A DNA stretch of 64,000 nt from Tunturibacter gelidoferens (GTDB taxonomy: Bacteria > Acidobacteriota > Terriglobia > Terriglobales > Acidobacteriaceae), in NCBI RefSeq assembly GCF_040358255.1, contig NZ_CP132938.1, positions 3,038,001 to 3,102,000 on the forward strand, given 5' to 3'. Each line of letters starts with the position of its first letter. The first letter of the stretch is position 1. Under the pieces are notes generated by a model. That model had not been told where the DNA came from and searched no databases. It saw only the letters and a program-made list of their open reading frames with translations. The position numbers and the translations under genes are program-made. Shown here one piece after another: positions 37,006 to 46,565 of the stretch.

Positions 37006-37812
37006 ATGCGCTGGGTTCGTAGCGTTCACAAGATGAAGTTGGGCGTATGGTGCTTCGGTTTCTTGCTGATGTTTCAGGCCTTCGGGGGGAGAGCAGCAGA
37101 GGCTGAAACTCATGGTCAAGCCATTACGGAGTTGCAGCCGCTGCCGGGAGGCATTACGTTGCCCGTCGCCATGGGGCGAACGCTTCGCGCCGGAAAGACG
37201 AGGCCTGGAACCGCCTTTCAGGTGAAGACGACGCAGCGTGTGCCGGTCTCGGAGACGGCCTATCTGAAGCGGGGAGCCGTGGTGCGTGGAGAGGTGGTTG
37301 CGTCGGACGCCGGAGATGGATCGGCGCTGCATCCGTCGACGCTGACGATCCGGTTTACGCAACTGAGCTATGGAGGCAGGACGGTTCCTTTGATGACGCG
37401 GGCGGTTGCGATTGCGAACCTGATGGTTGTGGACGATACGTTTCTGCCGGCGACGGGAAGTACGGACCGCGGAAATTCGAATCCGGCGAGCTGGACAACG
37501 AGGCAGGTTGGGGGCGACGAGGTTGCGCGGTCGGGCTGGGTGGGGCCTGTGGTCGGCAGCGGGACGCGAACGGTGGGGAGTGCGGACTACTACGGTGTCT
37601 ACAGTCTGCCGGCGAAGCTGGAGGGAGCCAATGGCGCGTTGGTGCCGCGCGCGATGGGCGTGTTTTCGACGACTGCTGAAGGACTTTACGGATTCGATCA
37701 GGGGGCTCAGCTGTCTTCGTCTGGGGGATTGATTACGATCACCGATGCTAAGGGACGCGCCGTGATTCGGGATGGAGATCATCTGCTGCTTGAGGTGGTG
37801 GCGGGTCGATGA
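37006..37812 (+). CDS. Exported protein of unknown function
   Basis: 268 residues. After MRWVRSVHKMK a hydrophobic stretch (LGVWCFGFLLMFQAFGGRA) forms a signal peptide. The mature part is predicted beta-rich, with YLKRGAVVRGEVVAS resembling a small barrel that controls surface or conjugation-like proteins, but I cannot place it in a family. GAGG 5 nt before ATG 37006 supports this start over an upstream in-frame ATG at 36949. It is divergent from yacG and convergent with rimO. Confidence 0.75.
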   Translation: MRWVRSVHKMKLGVWCFGFLLMFQAFGGRAAEAETHGQAITELQPLPGGITLPVAMGRTLRAGKTRPGTAFQVKTTQRVPVSETAYLKRGAVVRGEVVASDAGDGSALHPSTLTIRFTQLSYGGRTVPLMTRAVAIANLMVVDDTFLPATGSTDRGNSNPASWTTRQVGGDEVARSGWVGPVVGSGTRTVGSADYYGVYSLPAKLEGANGALVPRAMGVFSTTAEGLYGFDQGAQLSSSGGLITITDAKGRAVIRDGDHLLLEVVAGR

Positions 37813-37860
37813 GTGAGCTTCGACTGGTGAGTTAGACGTCCAGATCACTGCGCGAAGAAT

Positions 37861-39678
37861 CTATTCGAGGATGCGGGCGACTACGTCGTAGTCGTGGGAC
37901 TCGGTGATCTCGGCGCGGTAGAAGGTGCCGGGGACGAGGGTTTCGTGCGGGCCGAAGTCGTTGATGAAGACCTTGCCGTCGATCTCGGGGGCGTGGAGCG
38001 AGGTGCGGCCCTCCCAGAGGAGTTCGGTCTCTTCGGATTCGCCTTCGACGAGGAGGTCGATCTCGCGGCCTACCCATTCGGCTTTGGATTTGGTGCTGAT
38101 CTTCTGCTGGAGCTTCATCAGCTTGCGGCGGCGGGCCTGGATGGTACGGTTCGGGACTTTGGTGTCGTCGGCGAGGTTGAACGCTGCGGCGCCCTCTTCG
38201 TCGGAGTAGGTGAAGACGCCAAGCCAGTCGATCTTCGCGGCGGTGATGAAGGCTTCGAGCTCTTTGTAGTCAGCCTCGGTTTCGCCGGGGAAGCCGACGA
38301 TGAAGCTGGTACGGATGACGATGCCGGGGACGATGCGGCGGGCCTTGGCGATGAGGTCAAGGAAGATCTGCGCGTTGCCGCCGCGCTTCATCGTCTTGAG
38401 TACGCTGGCGCTCGCGTGCTGGAGGGGCACATCGAGATACTTTGAGATGGTGTCGTGCGTGGCCATCGTCTCGAGCAGGCGCGTCGTGACCTTGTTCGGA
38501 TAGGTGTAGAGGAAGCGCAGCCAGCGGAGGCCGGGGAGTACGGCGAGGGCGTCGAGAAGTGTTGCGAGGCCGTCGGTGAAGCCGAGGTCTTCGCCGTAGC
38601 AGGTGGTATCCTGGCCGATGAGTGTGATCTCGCGGACGCCTTGCTTGATGAGGTTTTCGGCCTCGGCGATGATCGACGACATGCGGCGCGAACGGAACTT
38701 GCCGCGAAGCTGCGGGATGATGCAGAAGCTGCAGGGATGGTCGCAGCCTTCGGCGATCTTGATGTAGGCGGACGCGCGGGGGGTGGTGAGGATGCGTGGG
38801 GTGGCGTCGTTGTAGAGGTACTCGGGGAGGGCTGCGGCGGCTCCGCCCCATGACTCGCGGGAGAAGCGCCCCTGCTGCTGACGGAGGTCGCCTTCGGGGC
38901 GGCTGGTGTTGCCGGGGTCGATTCCAACGGGCAGGTGCGCGATGTGGTCGCCGGCGTGGTTCAGAGGCTCGTCGCCGTGGGTGGTGCCGGTTTCGGCGAG
39001 AGACTGGACGATGCGGAGCTGGGGGGCGATCTCGCGGTCGTGTTCAGGGTCGGCGAGTGGGCGGGAGTGCTGCGAGACGGCGCTGGGGGCGCGGTCGATC
39101 AGATTCTGTCCTGCCTGCTGCATGCTGGTCGCTTCGAGTTGCGCGACCTCGCCGTCGGTCTGGGACATGCTGATGGCGTGGGTGTGGATCGTCGCCTCGG
39201 GTGTGCCCTGCGGGAGGATATTGAAGGGAGAGTTATTGTTCGCGTGGCCGCTTGGGGTGAGGCCTGCTGCGGCGAGGATGGCTTCGAGCTCGCCGGTGCC
39301 GACGACGGCGTCTACCTCGGGAATGTTCTTCTGGATCTCGTCGCGGTAGCGCTCGACGAGGCAGCCGGCGACGACGATGCGCTGGGCCTTGCCGCCGAAC
39401 TGACGCTTGTGCTGGACCATCTCGAGGATGGTGTTGACTGACTCCTGCTTGGCCGAGTCGATGAAGCTGCAGGTGTTGATGACGATGATCTCGGCGTCTT
39501 CGGCGCGCGGAGTGAGCTCAGCTCCATTGTGGTGGAGGAGGCCCATCATGACCTCGGAGTCGACGAGGTTTTTGGGGCAGCCGAGGGAGACGAAGCCTAC
39601 CTTGGGGCGAGGCGCAGCAGCCTGGAGGGGTTCGGCTTCGATGGTTGCCTGATTGGTCACAGTCTTATAGTGTACCAA
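37861..39678 (-). CDS. rimO: Ribosomal protein S12 methylthiotransferase RimO with long insertion
   Basis: Radical-SAM enzyme that methylthiolates the conserved aspartate of ribosomal protein S12. The N-terminal UPF0004 domain has cluster ligands Cys34, Cys70 and Cys106. The radical-SAM domain has CxxxCxxC at Cys312, Cys316 and Cys319 (GCDHPCSFC), and a TRAM domain ends the protein. At 605 residues it is about 160 longer than usual, because residues about 141-283 are an extra, polar, Gln/His/Ser-rich segment between the two cluster domains. The start is TTG 39678 (weak AGG upstream) or GTG 39660. Core identity is certain; start is not. Confidence 0.93.
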   Translation of the reverse strand: MVHYKTVTNQATIEAEPLQAAAPRPKVGFVSLGCPKNLVDSEVMMGLLHHNGAELTPRAEDAEIIVINTCSFIDSAKQESVNTILEMVQHKRQFGGKAQRIVVAGCLVERYRDEIQKNIPEVDAVVGTGELEAILAAAGLTPSGHANNNSPFNILPQGTPEATIHTHAISMSQTDGEVAQLEATSMQQAGQNLIDRAPSAVSQHSRPLADPEHDREIAPQLRIVQSLAETGTTHGDEPLNHAGDHIAHLPVGIDPGNTSRPEGDLRQQQGRFSRESWGGAAAALPEYLYNDATPRILTTPRASAYIKIAEGCDHPCSFCIIPQLRGKFRSRRMSSIIAEAENLIKQGVREITLIGQDTTCYGEDLGFTDGLATLLDALAVLPGLRWLRFLYTYPNKVTTRLLETMATHDTISKYLDVPLQHASASVLKTMKRGGNAQIFLDLIAKARRIVPGIVIRTSFIVGFPGETEADYKELEAFITAAKIDWLGVFTYSDEEGAAAFNLADDTKVPNRTIQARRRKLMKLQQKISTKSKAEWVGREIDLLVEGESEETELLWEGRTSLHAPEIDGKVFINDFGPHETLVPGTFYRAEITESHDYDVVARILE

Positions 39679-39919
39679 CTTTTGCCTGCTTCCTGCGCGA
39701 TCTGCCGGTATCTCCCACCCTGCGTTTTGATGTCAAAGTCTTCATTCTTTTCGGGTTAAGCGTGTACATGGACTTGCGCCGAGGAGCCAAAGTCCTAATT
39801 TTATTGAGAGCGCCGTTGCAAACTATTCATTCTGCTTGGGTTGTATGCCTTCGGAGGCTAACTTTTTGTTTGCGAGAAAGTCTCGGGATTTATCCCGGCG
39901 CTTTTCACCCTCTTTCAGG

Positions 39920-40010
39920 ATAGCTGTTGGGGTAGAACTAATGCGCCACGCGGATCTTCTTTTTTATGAGCTAGATAGGGTCGAATGGGGCTTGACAGCG
40001 TGGATTGGGC
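39920..40010. repeat. Dispersed ~90-bp element, copy C
   Basis: ATAG, 9 nt, AGAACT, GCCACGCGGATCTTCTT, 26 nt, GGGCTTGACA, then TTGGGCG. Same block order as copies A and B. It lies 242 bp upstream of rimO in a 360-bp gap that holds no gene. Confidence 0.7.
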
Positions 40011-40040
40011 GTAAAAAGTGTCTGGCTTGCGCTTGGAAGG

Positions 40041-40790
40041 CTATTCGGCGGGTGGAGTTTCGTCGACGACCTTGTAGGTGGGAGGAACGGCGAAGACGGA
40101 GGCGTCAGGTTCGTGGCGTACTACGTTGCTAACGGCTACGATCTGCTCGCCGGTGCGAGGGTCGTTGTGTTTGATGATCATGTAGATGGAGAGATCGGGC
40201 GAGTACCAGTACTCATCGACGATGACGATGTCGTGGCCGGTGCCACTCATGGTGGCGGGGATAGTGTGGGACTTGCGAATGCCGGTGAGCGTGAGGCCGC
40301 CGAGGGGCTGGGTGCCGATGTCTTCCTGCTTGAAGTAGGGATCGTTGACCGGAGTGCGGGAGGGTACGGCGTTTGTCGGGGCTGCGGGAGGCTGAGCGAG
40401 GATGGTCTCTCGGGCGAGGCGCTCGTAGGGGTTATAGAAGATGCTGAGGCGGCTTGATGGGTCGTAGATGTGAGCGGAGAGGAGCTGAGGTTCGCCCTTG
40501 AGGTTGGTGGGGACGAGCTGGCGACGCTCGTTGTAGATGCGTCCCGAGGAGGAGCGGGCGATATGGGCGGAGGTGGTGCGGGTGTTCACGGAGCCGTCGG
40601 GGAGGTTCTCGTGCGAGAGGATGTCGATGGTGGCGCTGAACGGGGCGTTGGGGACGGGTGTGACAAAGATGCCGGGAACGAAAACCTGGACTCCGCGATA
40701 GTCGCGGGGCATCTGCTGCTGGTTTTGTGCGTGGGCGGGGATCGCGAGAAGAAGACTGACGACAGCGTGGCCGGAACGGAAGCAGCGCAT
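40041..40790 (-). CDS. Exported protein of unknown function
   Basis: 249 residues with a signal peptide (MRCFRSGHAVVSLLLAIPAHAQ) and GGAGG 6-7 nt before the ATG. The mature part is predicted beta-rich, with a motif series seen in acidobacterial secreted proteins (FYNPYERLARETI, then EDIGTQPLGGLTLTGIRKSH and DEYWYSPDLSIYMIIKHNDP). The pattern PLGGLTLTG resembles short lipoprotein-like domains, but I assign no family. Confidence 0.8.
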   Translation of the reverse strand: MRCFRSGHAVVSLLLAIPAHAQNQQQMPRDYRGVQVFVPGIFVTPVPNAPFSATIDILSHENLPDGSVNTRTTSAHIARSSSGRIYNERRQLVPTNLKGEPQLLSAHIYDPSSRLSIFYNPYERLARETILAQPPAAPTNAVPSRTPVNDPYFKQEDIGTQPLGGLTLTGIRKSHTIPATMSGTGHDIVIVDEYWYSPDLSIYMIIKHNDPRTGEQIVAVSNVVRHEPDASVFAVPPTYKVVDETPPAE

Positions 40791-40985
40791 GAGTGACCTC
40801 CCGATGAGCATGAGGATAGCGCAAATGGTGTGGATGGACAGGTGAATTTTGAGGTAAGCGGGGATTCTTGCAACTCAATGAGTGACTCGGCCTGAATGCG
40901 TCGACTGAAATCCGCACCGGGTATTTGGTGGATGTGAACCGACATTCCGGACCGGATCAAATTGGTTGATCCGATCCGACGACGA

Positions 40986-42116
<1,131 letters not shown>

Positions 42117-42613
42117 GAAGCACCTCCTGGAGTTTGAAGCGATTCTTTGGTCAATCCGTCATTGCGATGTTCATGGTTAACGGGCGATTTCCCGTCATCG
42201 TCCATCCTTGATGGTAGTACACGCTGAGATAGCGAAGGTGAATTTTCCCCTTATAGCTATCCCGTCAACCGCAGCCCGGAAAACCAACCCGGTCGTGTAG
42301 CAACTTCAGAGAAACGATACACGTTTGTTTCGTCCTGGCAGGGCCGTTCTTAAGGACGCATTCGGAATTTCCCCAACACGTGCCTGCGATTTGGGGATTG
42401 GCCACCGACAATCTAATATCGAGACCCTTTCTGCGTTCCCAGTGGATTGTCCGCGATCCAGAAGTTATCACTCCGTTGTCCCAGTTGGTGCTAAATCGCC
42501 AACGCACTCAGCCAGGGCTTCGACAGCTGCGGGGCAGGAGATACTGACGCTCGCACTGAGGCCCAACTGCGGGCAATCCGGAGATGATCGTCCGGTTGCC
42601 CGTCAAGAGTTCT
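42117..42613. other. Intergenic region, no supported gene
   Basis: About 500 bp between two minus-strand genes. One minus-strand frame (42265-42507, 80 codons) has no ribosome site and no recognisable domain, though it carries four Cys near its C-terminal half. It may be a decayed fragment. No repeat of the families noted elsewhere is seen. Confidence 0.4.
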
Positions 42614-44074
42614 TTAAGCAAGGCCGTTGCGGGCGATGACCTCGCGGTAGAAGTGCGCGCTAGTTTTGGGTGTGCGCTTCTGGGTAGCGAAGTCGACGTA
42701 GTGGATGCCGAAGCGGTAGGCGTAGCCGTCGGCCCACTCGAAGTTGTCCATCAGGCTCCAGAGGAAGTAGCCGCGGACGGGAACGCCCTCTGACACGGCG
42801 CGGTGAAGCTGCGTGAGGTAGTTGCGGAGATACATGACGCGATCGGAGTCGTACACATGACCGTCCGGTGTGAGGACGTCGGTCGAAGAGGCGCCGTTTT
42901 CGGTGATGTAGATCTCCTTGATGTTCCAGAGCTGCGCGGCGAGCTTCGGTCCCCAGTAGAGCGCCTCGGGACCGACGTGCAGCCAGGGGCTCATCATGTG
43001 CGGGTAGGATTCGGGCGAGGGGATGCGAGCGAAGCCGGCCGGGGAGTCGTCGGCACGGACGTAGGTGGGGGTGTAGATGTTGAGACCGACGAAGTCGACC
43101 GGTGTGCCGATGGCCTTCATGTCGGCGTCGGTAAACTTCGGCGCGTCGGCTCCGGCGTGTGCGAGGTAGGCGTCGGTGTAGCGGCCCTCCATGATGACGG
43201 TGAGATAACCGGCGTTAACCTCGCGCATGGCTTTGGCTGCAGCGGCGATGTGCTCTGGCGTTTCGATGATGGGGACGCAGGCGCTGGCGTTCTCGGCGAG
43301 ACCTACTTTGGTGCCGGACTTTGCATGGGCGCGGATGGCTTGCACTCCGAGGCCATGGGCAAGCACCGCGTGATGACGAACCTGGTTGACGCCAGCGGGT
43401 GGAAGCGTGAGGCCTGGGGCATGGCGAGGCGAGGCGTATCCGCTGACGAAGGAGCTCATCTCGTTGAGCGTCATAAAGTGCTTGACGCGGTCGGAGAGAT
43501 GCTCGGCGACGTAGCCTGCGTAGTTGGCGAAAGCCTCGGAGGTGTCGCGCGACTGCCAGCCGCCCTTGTCTTCGAGCGCCTGCGGGAGATCCCAGTGGTA
43601 GAGCGTGCAGTAGGGTTGGATGTCGGCTGCGAGCAGCTCATCGACGAGGCGATGGTAGAAGTCGAGGCCTTTGGGATTGGGTGTGCCTGTGCCCTGAGGG
43701 AAGACGCGTGGCCATGCGACCGAGAAGCGGTAGGTCTTGAGGCCGAGCGCCTTCATCAGCTGCACGTCTTCTTTGTAGCGATGGTAGTGGTCGTTGGCGA
43801 CGTCGCCGGTGTCTCCGTTTTTGATCTTGCCCGGGATGTGGGAGAAGGTGTCCCAGATCGAGGGGCCACGGCCGTCTTCGTTGACGGCACCTTCCACTTG
43901 ATAGGACGCTGTAGCGGATCCCCAGAGGAAGCCTTTTGGAAAGGCTCGCGCAGCAGGTGCGGAGGGAGCGACTTCGCCGGAGGCCGGTGTGGCGATGGTT
44001 GTGAGTGCGGTGGGGGCGAGTGCGGCAGATCCGAGCAGACGGGCGAAAGTGCGGCGGCTAAATCGATTGAGCAA
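42614..44074 (-). CDS. GH1 beta-glucosidase with Tat-like signal
   Basis: 486 residues, glycoside hydrolase family 1, cleaving beta-glucosides and related sugars. The N-terminus MLNRFSRRTFARLLGSAAL carries a twin-arginine signal (SRRTF), so it is exported folded. The acid/base is Glu205 in TLNEM and the nucleophile Glu392 in ITENGAS, both in family positions. I start at TTG 44074, 7 nt after GAGG; the frame is open another 35 codons upstream but without a signal or ribosome site. It acts alongside the secreted GH3 enzyme (23329) in glucan breakdown. Confidence 0.94.
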   Translation of the reverse strand: MLNRFSRRTFARLLGSAALAPTALTTIATPASGEVAPSAPAARAFPKGFLWGSATASYQVEGAVNEDGRGPSIWDTFSHIPGKIKNGDTGDVANDHYHRYKEDVQLMKALGLKTYRFSVAWPRVFPQGTGTPNPKGLDFYHRLVDELLAADIQPYCTLYHWDLPQALEDKGGWQSRDTSEAFANYAGYVAEHLSDRVKHFMTLNEMSSFVSGYASPRHAPGLTLPPAGVNQVRHHAVLAHGLGVQAIRAHAKSGTKVGLAENASACVPIIETPEHIAAAAKAMREVNAGYLTVIMEGRYTDAYLAHAGADAPKFTDADMKAIGTPVDFVGLNIYTPTYVRADDSPAGFARIPSPESYPHMMSPWLHVGPEALYWGPKLAAQLWNIKEIYITENGASSTDVLTPDGHVYDSDRVMYLRNYLTQLHRAVSEGVPVRGYFLWSLMDNFEWADGYAYRFGIHYVDFATQKRTPKTSAHFYREVIARNGLA

Positions 44075-44235
44075 AATAGACCCTCGTGAAGATGCCAAAA
44101 ATTGTAGCTGCTTCAAACAAGAGATGACAACGACGGCGAGTGAAAAAGATTTGCGACGATTTGTCGCGAAGTTTTGCACCAGATGGAGATAGCGGTGCGA
44201 GCACAGTTCGTGTTTGAAGTGGTAAACTAGCTCAT

Positions 44236-44334
44236 GTGCCGGGTCCTACGCGACGTAATCCCGCCAACCCCGCCAGGTCCGGAAGGAAGCAACGGTAACG
44301 GGTCATTACGGGCGCAGTAGGTCGCCCGGTGCAC
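44236..44334 (+). ncRNA. ffs: Small signal recognition particle RNA (4.5S type)
   Basis: About 99 nt. The apical loop CAGGTCCGGAAGGAAGCA (44274-44291) is the near-invariant Ffh-binding motif. The 5' and 3' ends (GTGCCGGGTCCTACG and GTCGCCCGGTGCAC) pair into a long hairpin with bulges typical of the short bacterial form. Boundaries are set by the end of pairing, so +/- 5 nt. Its protein receptor ftsY is in the window. Confidence 0.95.
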
Positions 44335-44375
44335 AATCTTTCCCTGCTTCTACTTTCGCCGCAGCCTCTCGCAAT

Positions 44376-44399
44376 GGCGCAGTAGGTCGCCCGATGCAC
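44376..44399 (+). repeat. Duplicated 3' end of the SRP RNA
   Basis: GGCGCAGTAGGTCGCCCGAT then GCAC repeats 44311-44334, the ffs 3' strand, at 23 of 24 positions, exactly 65 bp downstream. The rest of the ffs sequence is not repeated, so it is a partial duplication. Confidence 0.85.
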
Positions 44400-44614
44400 T
44401 ATCCCTCCTCCTTCTTTTCCCGCTCAGGACATTTGTGAGATTCGCCAATCCCGAAGGGCGAGGTGTGTCTTTTTTGGGTCGCTGCTCGTCAATGAACTCG
44501 TCAGGGGAACGTGACACGCGTACGCTTCTCAGAGAGAATGGTCCGACGGTGAACGACGGTTCATTTGAAAACGGGTTTATCTTTTATTGCTTTGACACTA
44601 GATGAGGTGAGAGT

Positions 44615-45631
44615 TTGAGTTTGACGTTGAGACCGCAGACGCGGGTACGCGCGAAGATCAGTTCAGTAGGGGCGTATGTTCCGCCGCGTTTGTTGACCAA
44701 TGCGGATCTGGAAAAGATGGTCGCAACCAACGACCAATGGATTACCGAGCGGACGGGAATTCGTGAGCGTCATATTGTGGAGGCGGGTGTCGCGACCAGC
44801 GATCTGGCGGTGGAGGCGGCGAAGAAGTGTCTTGCGGCTCGCGGCATCGAGGCCAGTGAGCTGGAGGTGATCATCGTCGCGACGGTGACGCCCGATATGT
44901 TCTTTCCGGCGACGGCGTGCCTGGTGCAGGACAAGCTCGGTGTAAAGGGAGCATGGGGGTTCGATCTTTCGGCAGCCTGCTCGGGATTTCCCTATGCGTT
45001 GCAGGTGGGGGCGAAGCTGGTCGAGAGCGGGATGCACAAGAAGGTGATGGTGATCGGAGCGGATGTGATGAGCTCGATCATCGACTACACCGACCGGGCG
45101 ACCTGCGTAATCTTCGGCGATGGCGCTGGCGCGGTGCTGCTCGAGCCATGCGAAGACGGAGAGATCGGGCTGGTCGACTACTGGCACGAGATCGATGGCT
45201 CTGGTGCGGCAGCGCTGAATATGCCGGGTGGGGGAAGTTTGAATCCGCCGACTGCGGAGACGGTCGCAGCGAAGATGCATTATGTCCATCAGGATGGGCA
45301 GGCGGTGTACAAGTTTGCGGTGCGCAAGATGGCGGAGGCCGCGGAGATCATCCTGACGCGCAACGGCGTGGAAGGGAAGGACCTTGGCTGCTTTATTCCG
45401 CATCAGGCGAATAAGCGGATCATTCTTTCGACGGCGGAGCGACTGGGCATGCCGGAGGAGTCGGTGATCATCAACATCGACCGGTACGGCAACACCACGG
45501 CGGCTACGATCCCCATGGCGATGCAGACGGCGCTTGAAGAGAAGAGGTTGAAGAAGGGCGATCTCGTTCTGCTGGCTAGTGTTGGAGCTGGCTTTACCGT
45601 GGGAGCCACTTTGTTGCGGTGGGAGTTTTAA
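44615..45631 (+). CDS. fabH: Beta-ketoacyl-ACP synthase III
   Basis: Starts fatty-acid synthesis by condensing acetyl-CoA (or another primer) with malonyl-ACP. 338 residues. The Cys-His-Asn triad is Cys122 in [12 protein letters not shown], His in [11 protein letters not shown] and Asn in [14 protein letters not shown] start at 44615 with GAGGTGA 5 nt upstream. No other fab gene is adjacent; the nested inverted repeat follows 10 bp after the stop. A chain-length or branched-primer preference cannot be read from sequence. Confidence 0.95.
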   Translation: MSLTLRPQTRVRAKISSVGAYVPPRLLTNADLEKMVATNDQWITERTGIRERHIVEAGVATSDLAVEAAKKCLAARGIEASELEVIIVATVTPDMFFPATACLVQDKLGVKGAWGFDLSAACSGFPYALQVGAKLVESGMHKKVMVIGADVMSSIIDYTDRATCVIFGDGAGAVLLEPCEDGEIGLVDYWHEIDGSGAAALNMPGGGSLNPPTAETVAAKMHYVHQDGQAVYKFAVRKMAEAAEIILTRNGVEGKDLGCFIPHQANKRIILSTAERLGMPEESVIINIDRYGNTTAATIPMAMQTALEEKRLKKGDLVLLASVGAGFTVGATLLRWEF

Positions 45632-45641
45632 GAGGCTGTCC

Positions 45642-45849
45642 AGAAACTGTCCTGCCGGACGGGCCCACTGCGCGGAGCGCGGTCACTTCGTGACGTGTGT
45701 ACTTTGTCTTGGCGAGGCTAGCTGCTTCGGTCCTCCCGTTGGTCGGAGGAGAAGTTGATTCCGACCAACGGGAGGACCGGGCGAAGCTTTAAAAAGGCGT
45801 GTGAACGCCCGCTCCACGCGCAGTGGGCCCGTCCGGCAGGACAGTTTCT
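45642..45849. repeat. 208-bp nested inverted repeat (head-to-head repeat copies)
   Basis: Outer arms 45642-45674 and 45817-45849 are perfect 33-bp inverted copies. Inner arms 45729-45747 and 45760-45778 are perfect 19-bp copies around a 12-nt loop. The left half is copy 3 of the ~100-bp interspersed family; the right half is a shorter copy in reverse. It lies between fabH and padR. As RNA it would form one long hairpin. Confidence 0.92.
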
Positions 45850-45962
45850 AAAGCACGGGATCTAAAAGATTTTTGAGCGGGTGAGGGCGGAGATGCTTCA
45901 CCCGTTTTCATTTAACCTCTGATTTTTGTCCGTCCCAGGTTTCAGGGATTTTTTCTTGCTTA

Positions 45963-45981
45963 ATATATCTTTTAGATATAT
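45963..45981. promoter_or_regulatory. Probable PadR operator
   Basis: ATATATCT-TTT-AGATATAT, a perfect inverted repeat ending 12 bp before the padR ATG, in an AT-rich promoter. PadR-family proteins bind ATGT/ATAT-type dyads, so autoregulation is likely. Confidence 0.65.
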
Positions 45982-45992
45982 ATCTTGGAGCT

Positions 45993-46565
45993 ATGAAGAT
46001 CGAAGGCGGTTCGACTCCCAATGCTTTGCTTGGACTTCTGAGCCTGAGGCCGATGTCCGGATACGACATTCGCCAGATGGTCGCTCAATCCATCGGGCAC
46101 TTCTGGAGCGAGAGTTATGGACAGATCTATCCAGGGTTGAAGCGCCTTGCGGCAGCGGGTTTGATCGAGAAGAAGACCGAGCGCAACAAGGGAAAGCCTG
46201 ACCGAAACCTGTATTCGCTTACGGCAGAGGGACGAGAACGGCTGCAGGAGTGGCTGAAGATTCCGGTCTCCGAGGAGGTGGCCAGGAACGAATTGTTGTT
46301 GAAGCTCTTCTTCGGCGCGCATGTCTCGACGAGCGTCAATCGGGAGCATGTGATCTCGAACATGGAGTTTCATCAGCGGGCGCTGAAGGTGTACACGGCG
46401 ACGGCGAAGCAACTGCGGCAGGACGAGGCGAATGATCCTAATCTGCCGTACTGGTTGATGACGTTGAACTACGGACGACATTACAGCGTAGCGATGTCGA
46501 AGTGGTGCAGGGAGACGCTGGCGGAGTTGGATGAGATAGAGAGCAAGGAAAAAAGGAGGCGGTGA
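45993..46565 (+). CDS. PadR-family transcriptional regulator
   Basis: 190 residues. The N-terminal winged helix (NALLGLLSLRPMSGYDIRQM, SYGQIYPGLKRLAAAGLIEK) is followed by a coiled-coil dimerisation domain (about 95-185), the two-domain Vir/AphA-type PadR layout. TTGGAG precedes the ATG. It overlaps the next gene by one base (TGATG), so the likely target, apart from itself, is the downstream membrane protein. The dyad at 45963 is a good operator candidate. Confidence 0.92.
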   Translation: MKIEGGSTPNALLGLLSLRPMSGYDIRQMVAQSIGHFWSESYGQIYPGLKRLAAAGLIEKKTERNKGKPDRNLYSLTAEGRERLQEWLKIPVSEEVARNELLLKLFFGAHVSTSVNREHVISNMEFHQRALKVYTATAKQLRQDEANDPNLPYWLMTLNYGRHYSVAMSKWCRETLAELDEIESKEKRRR

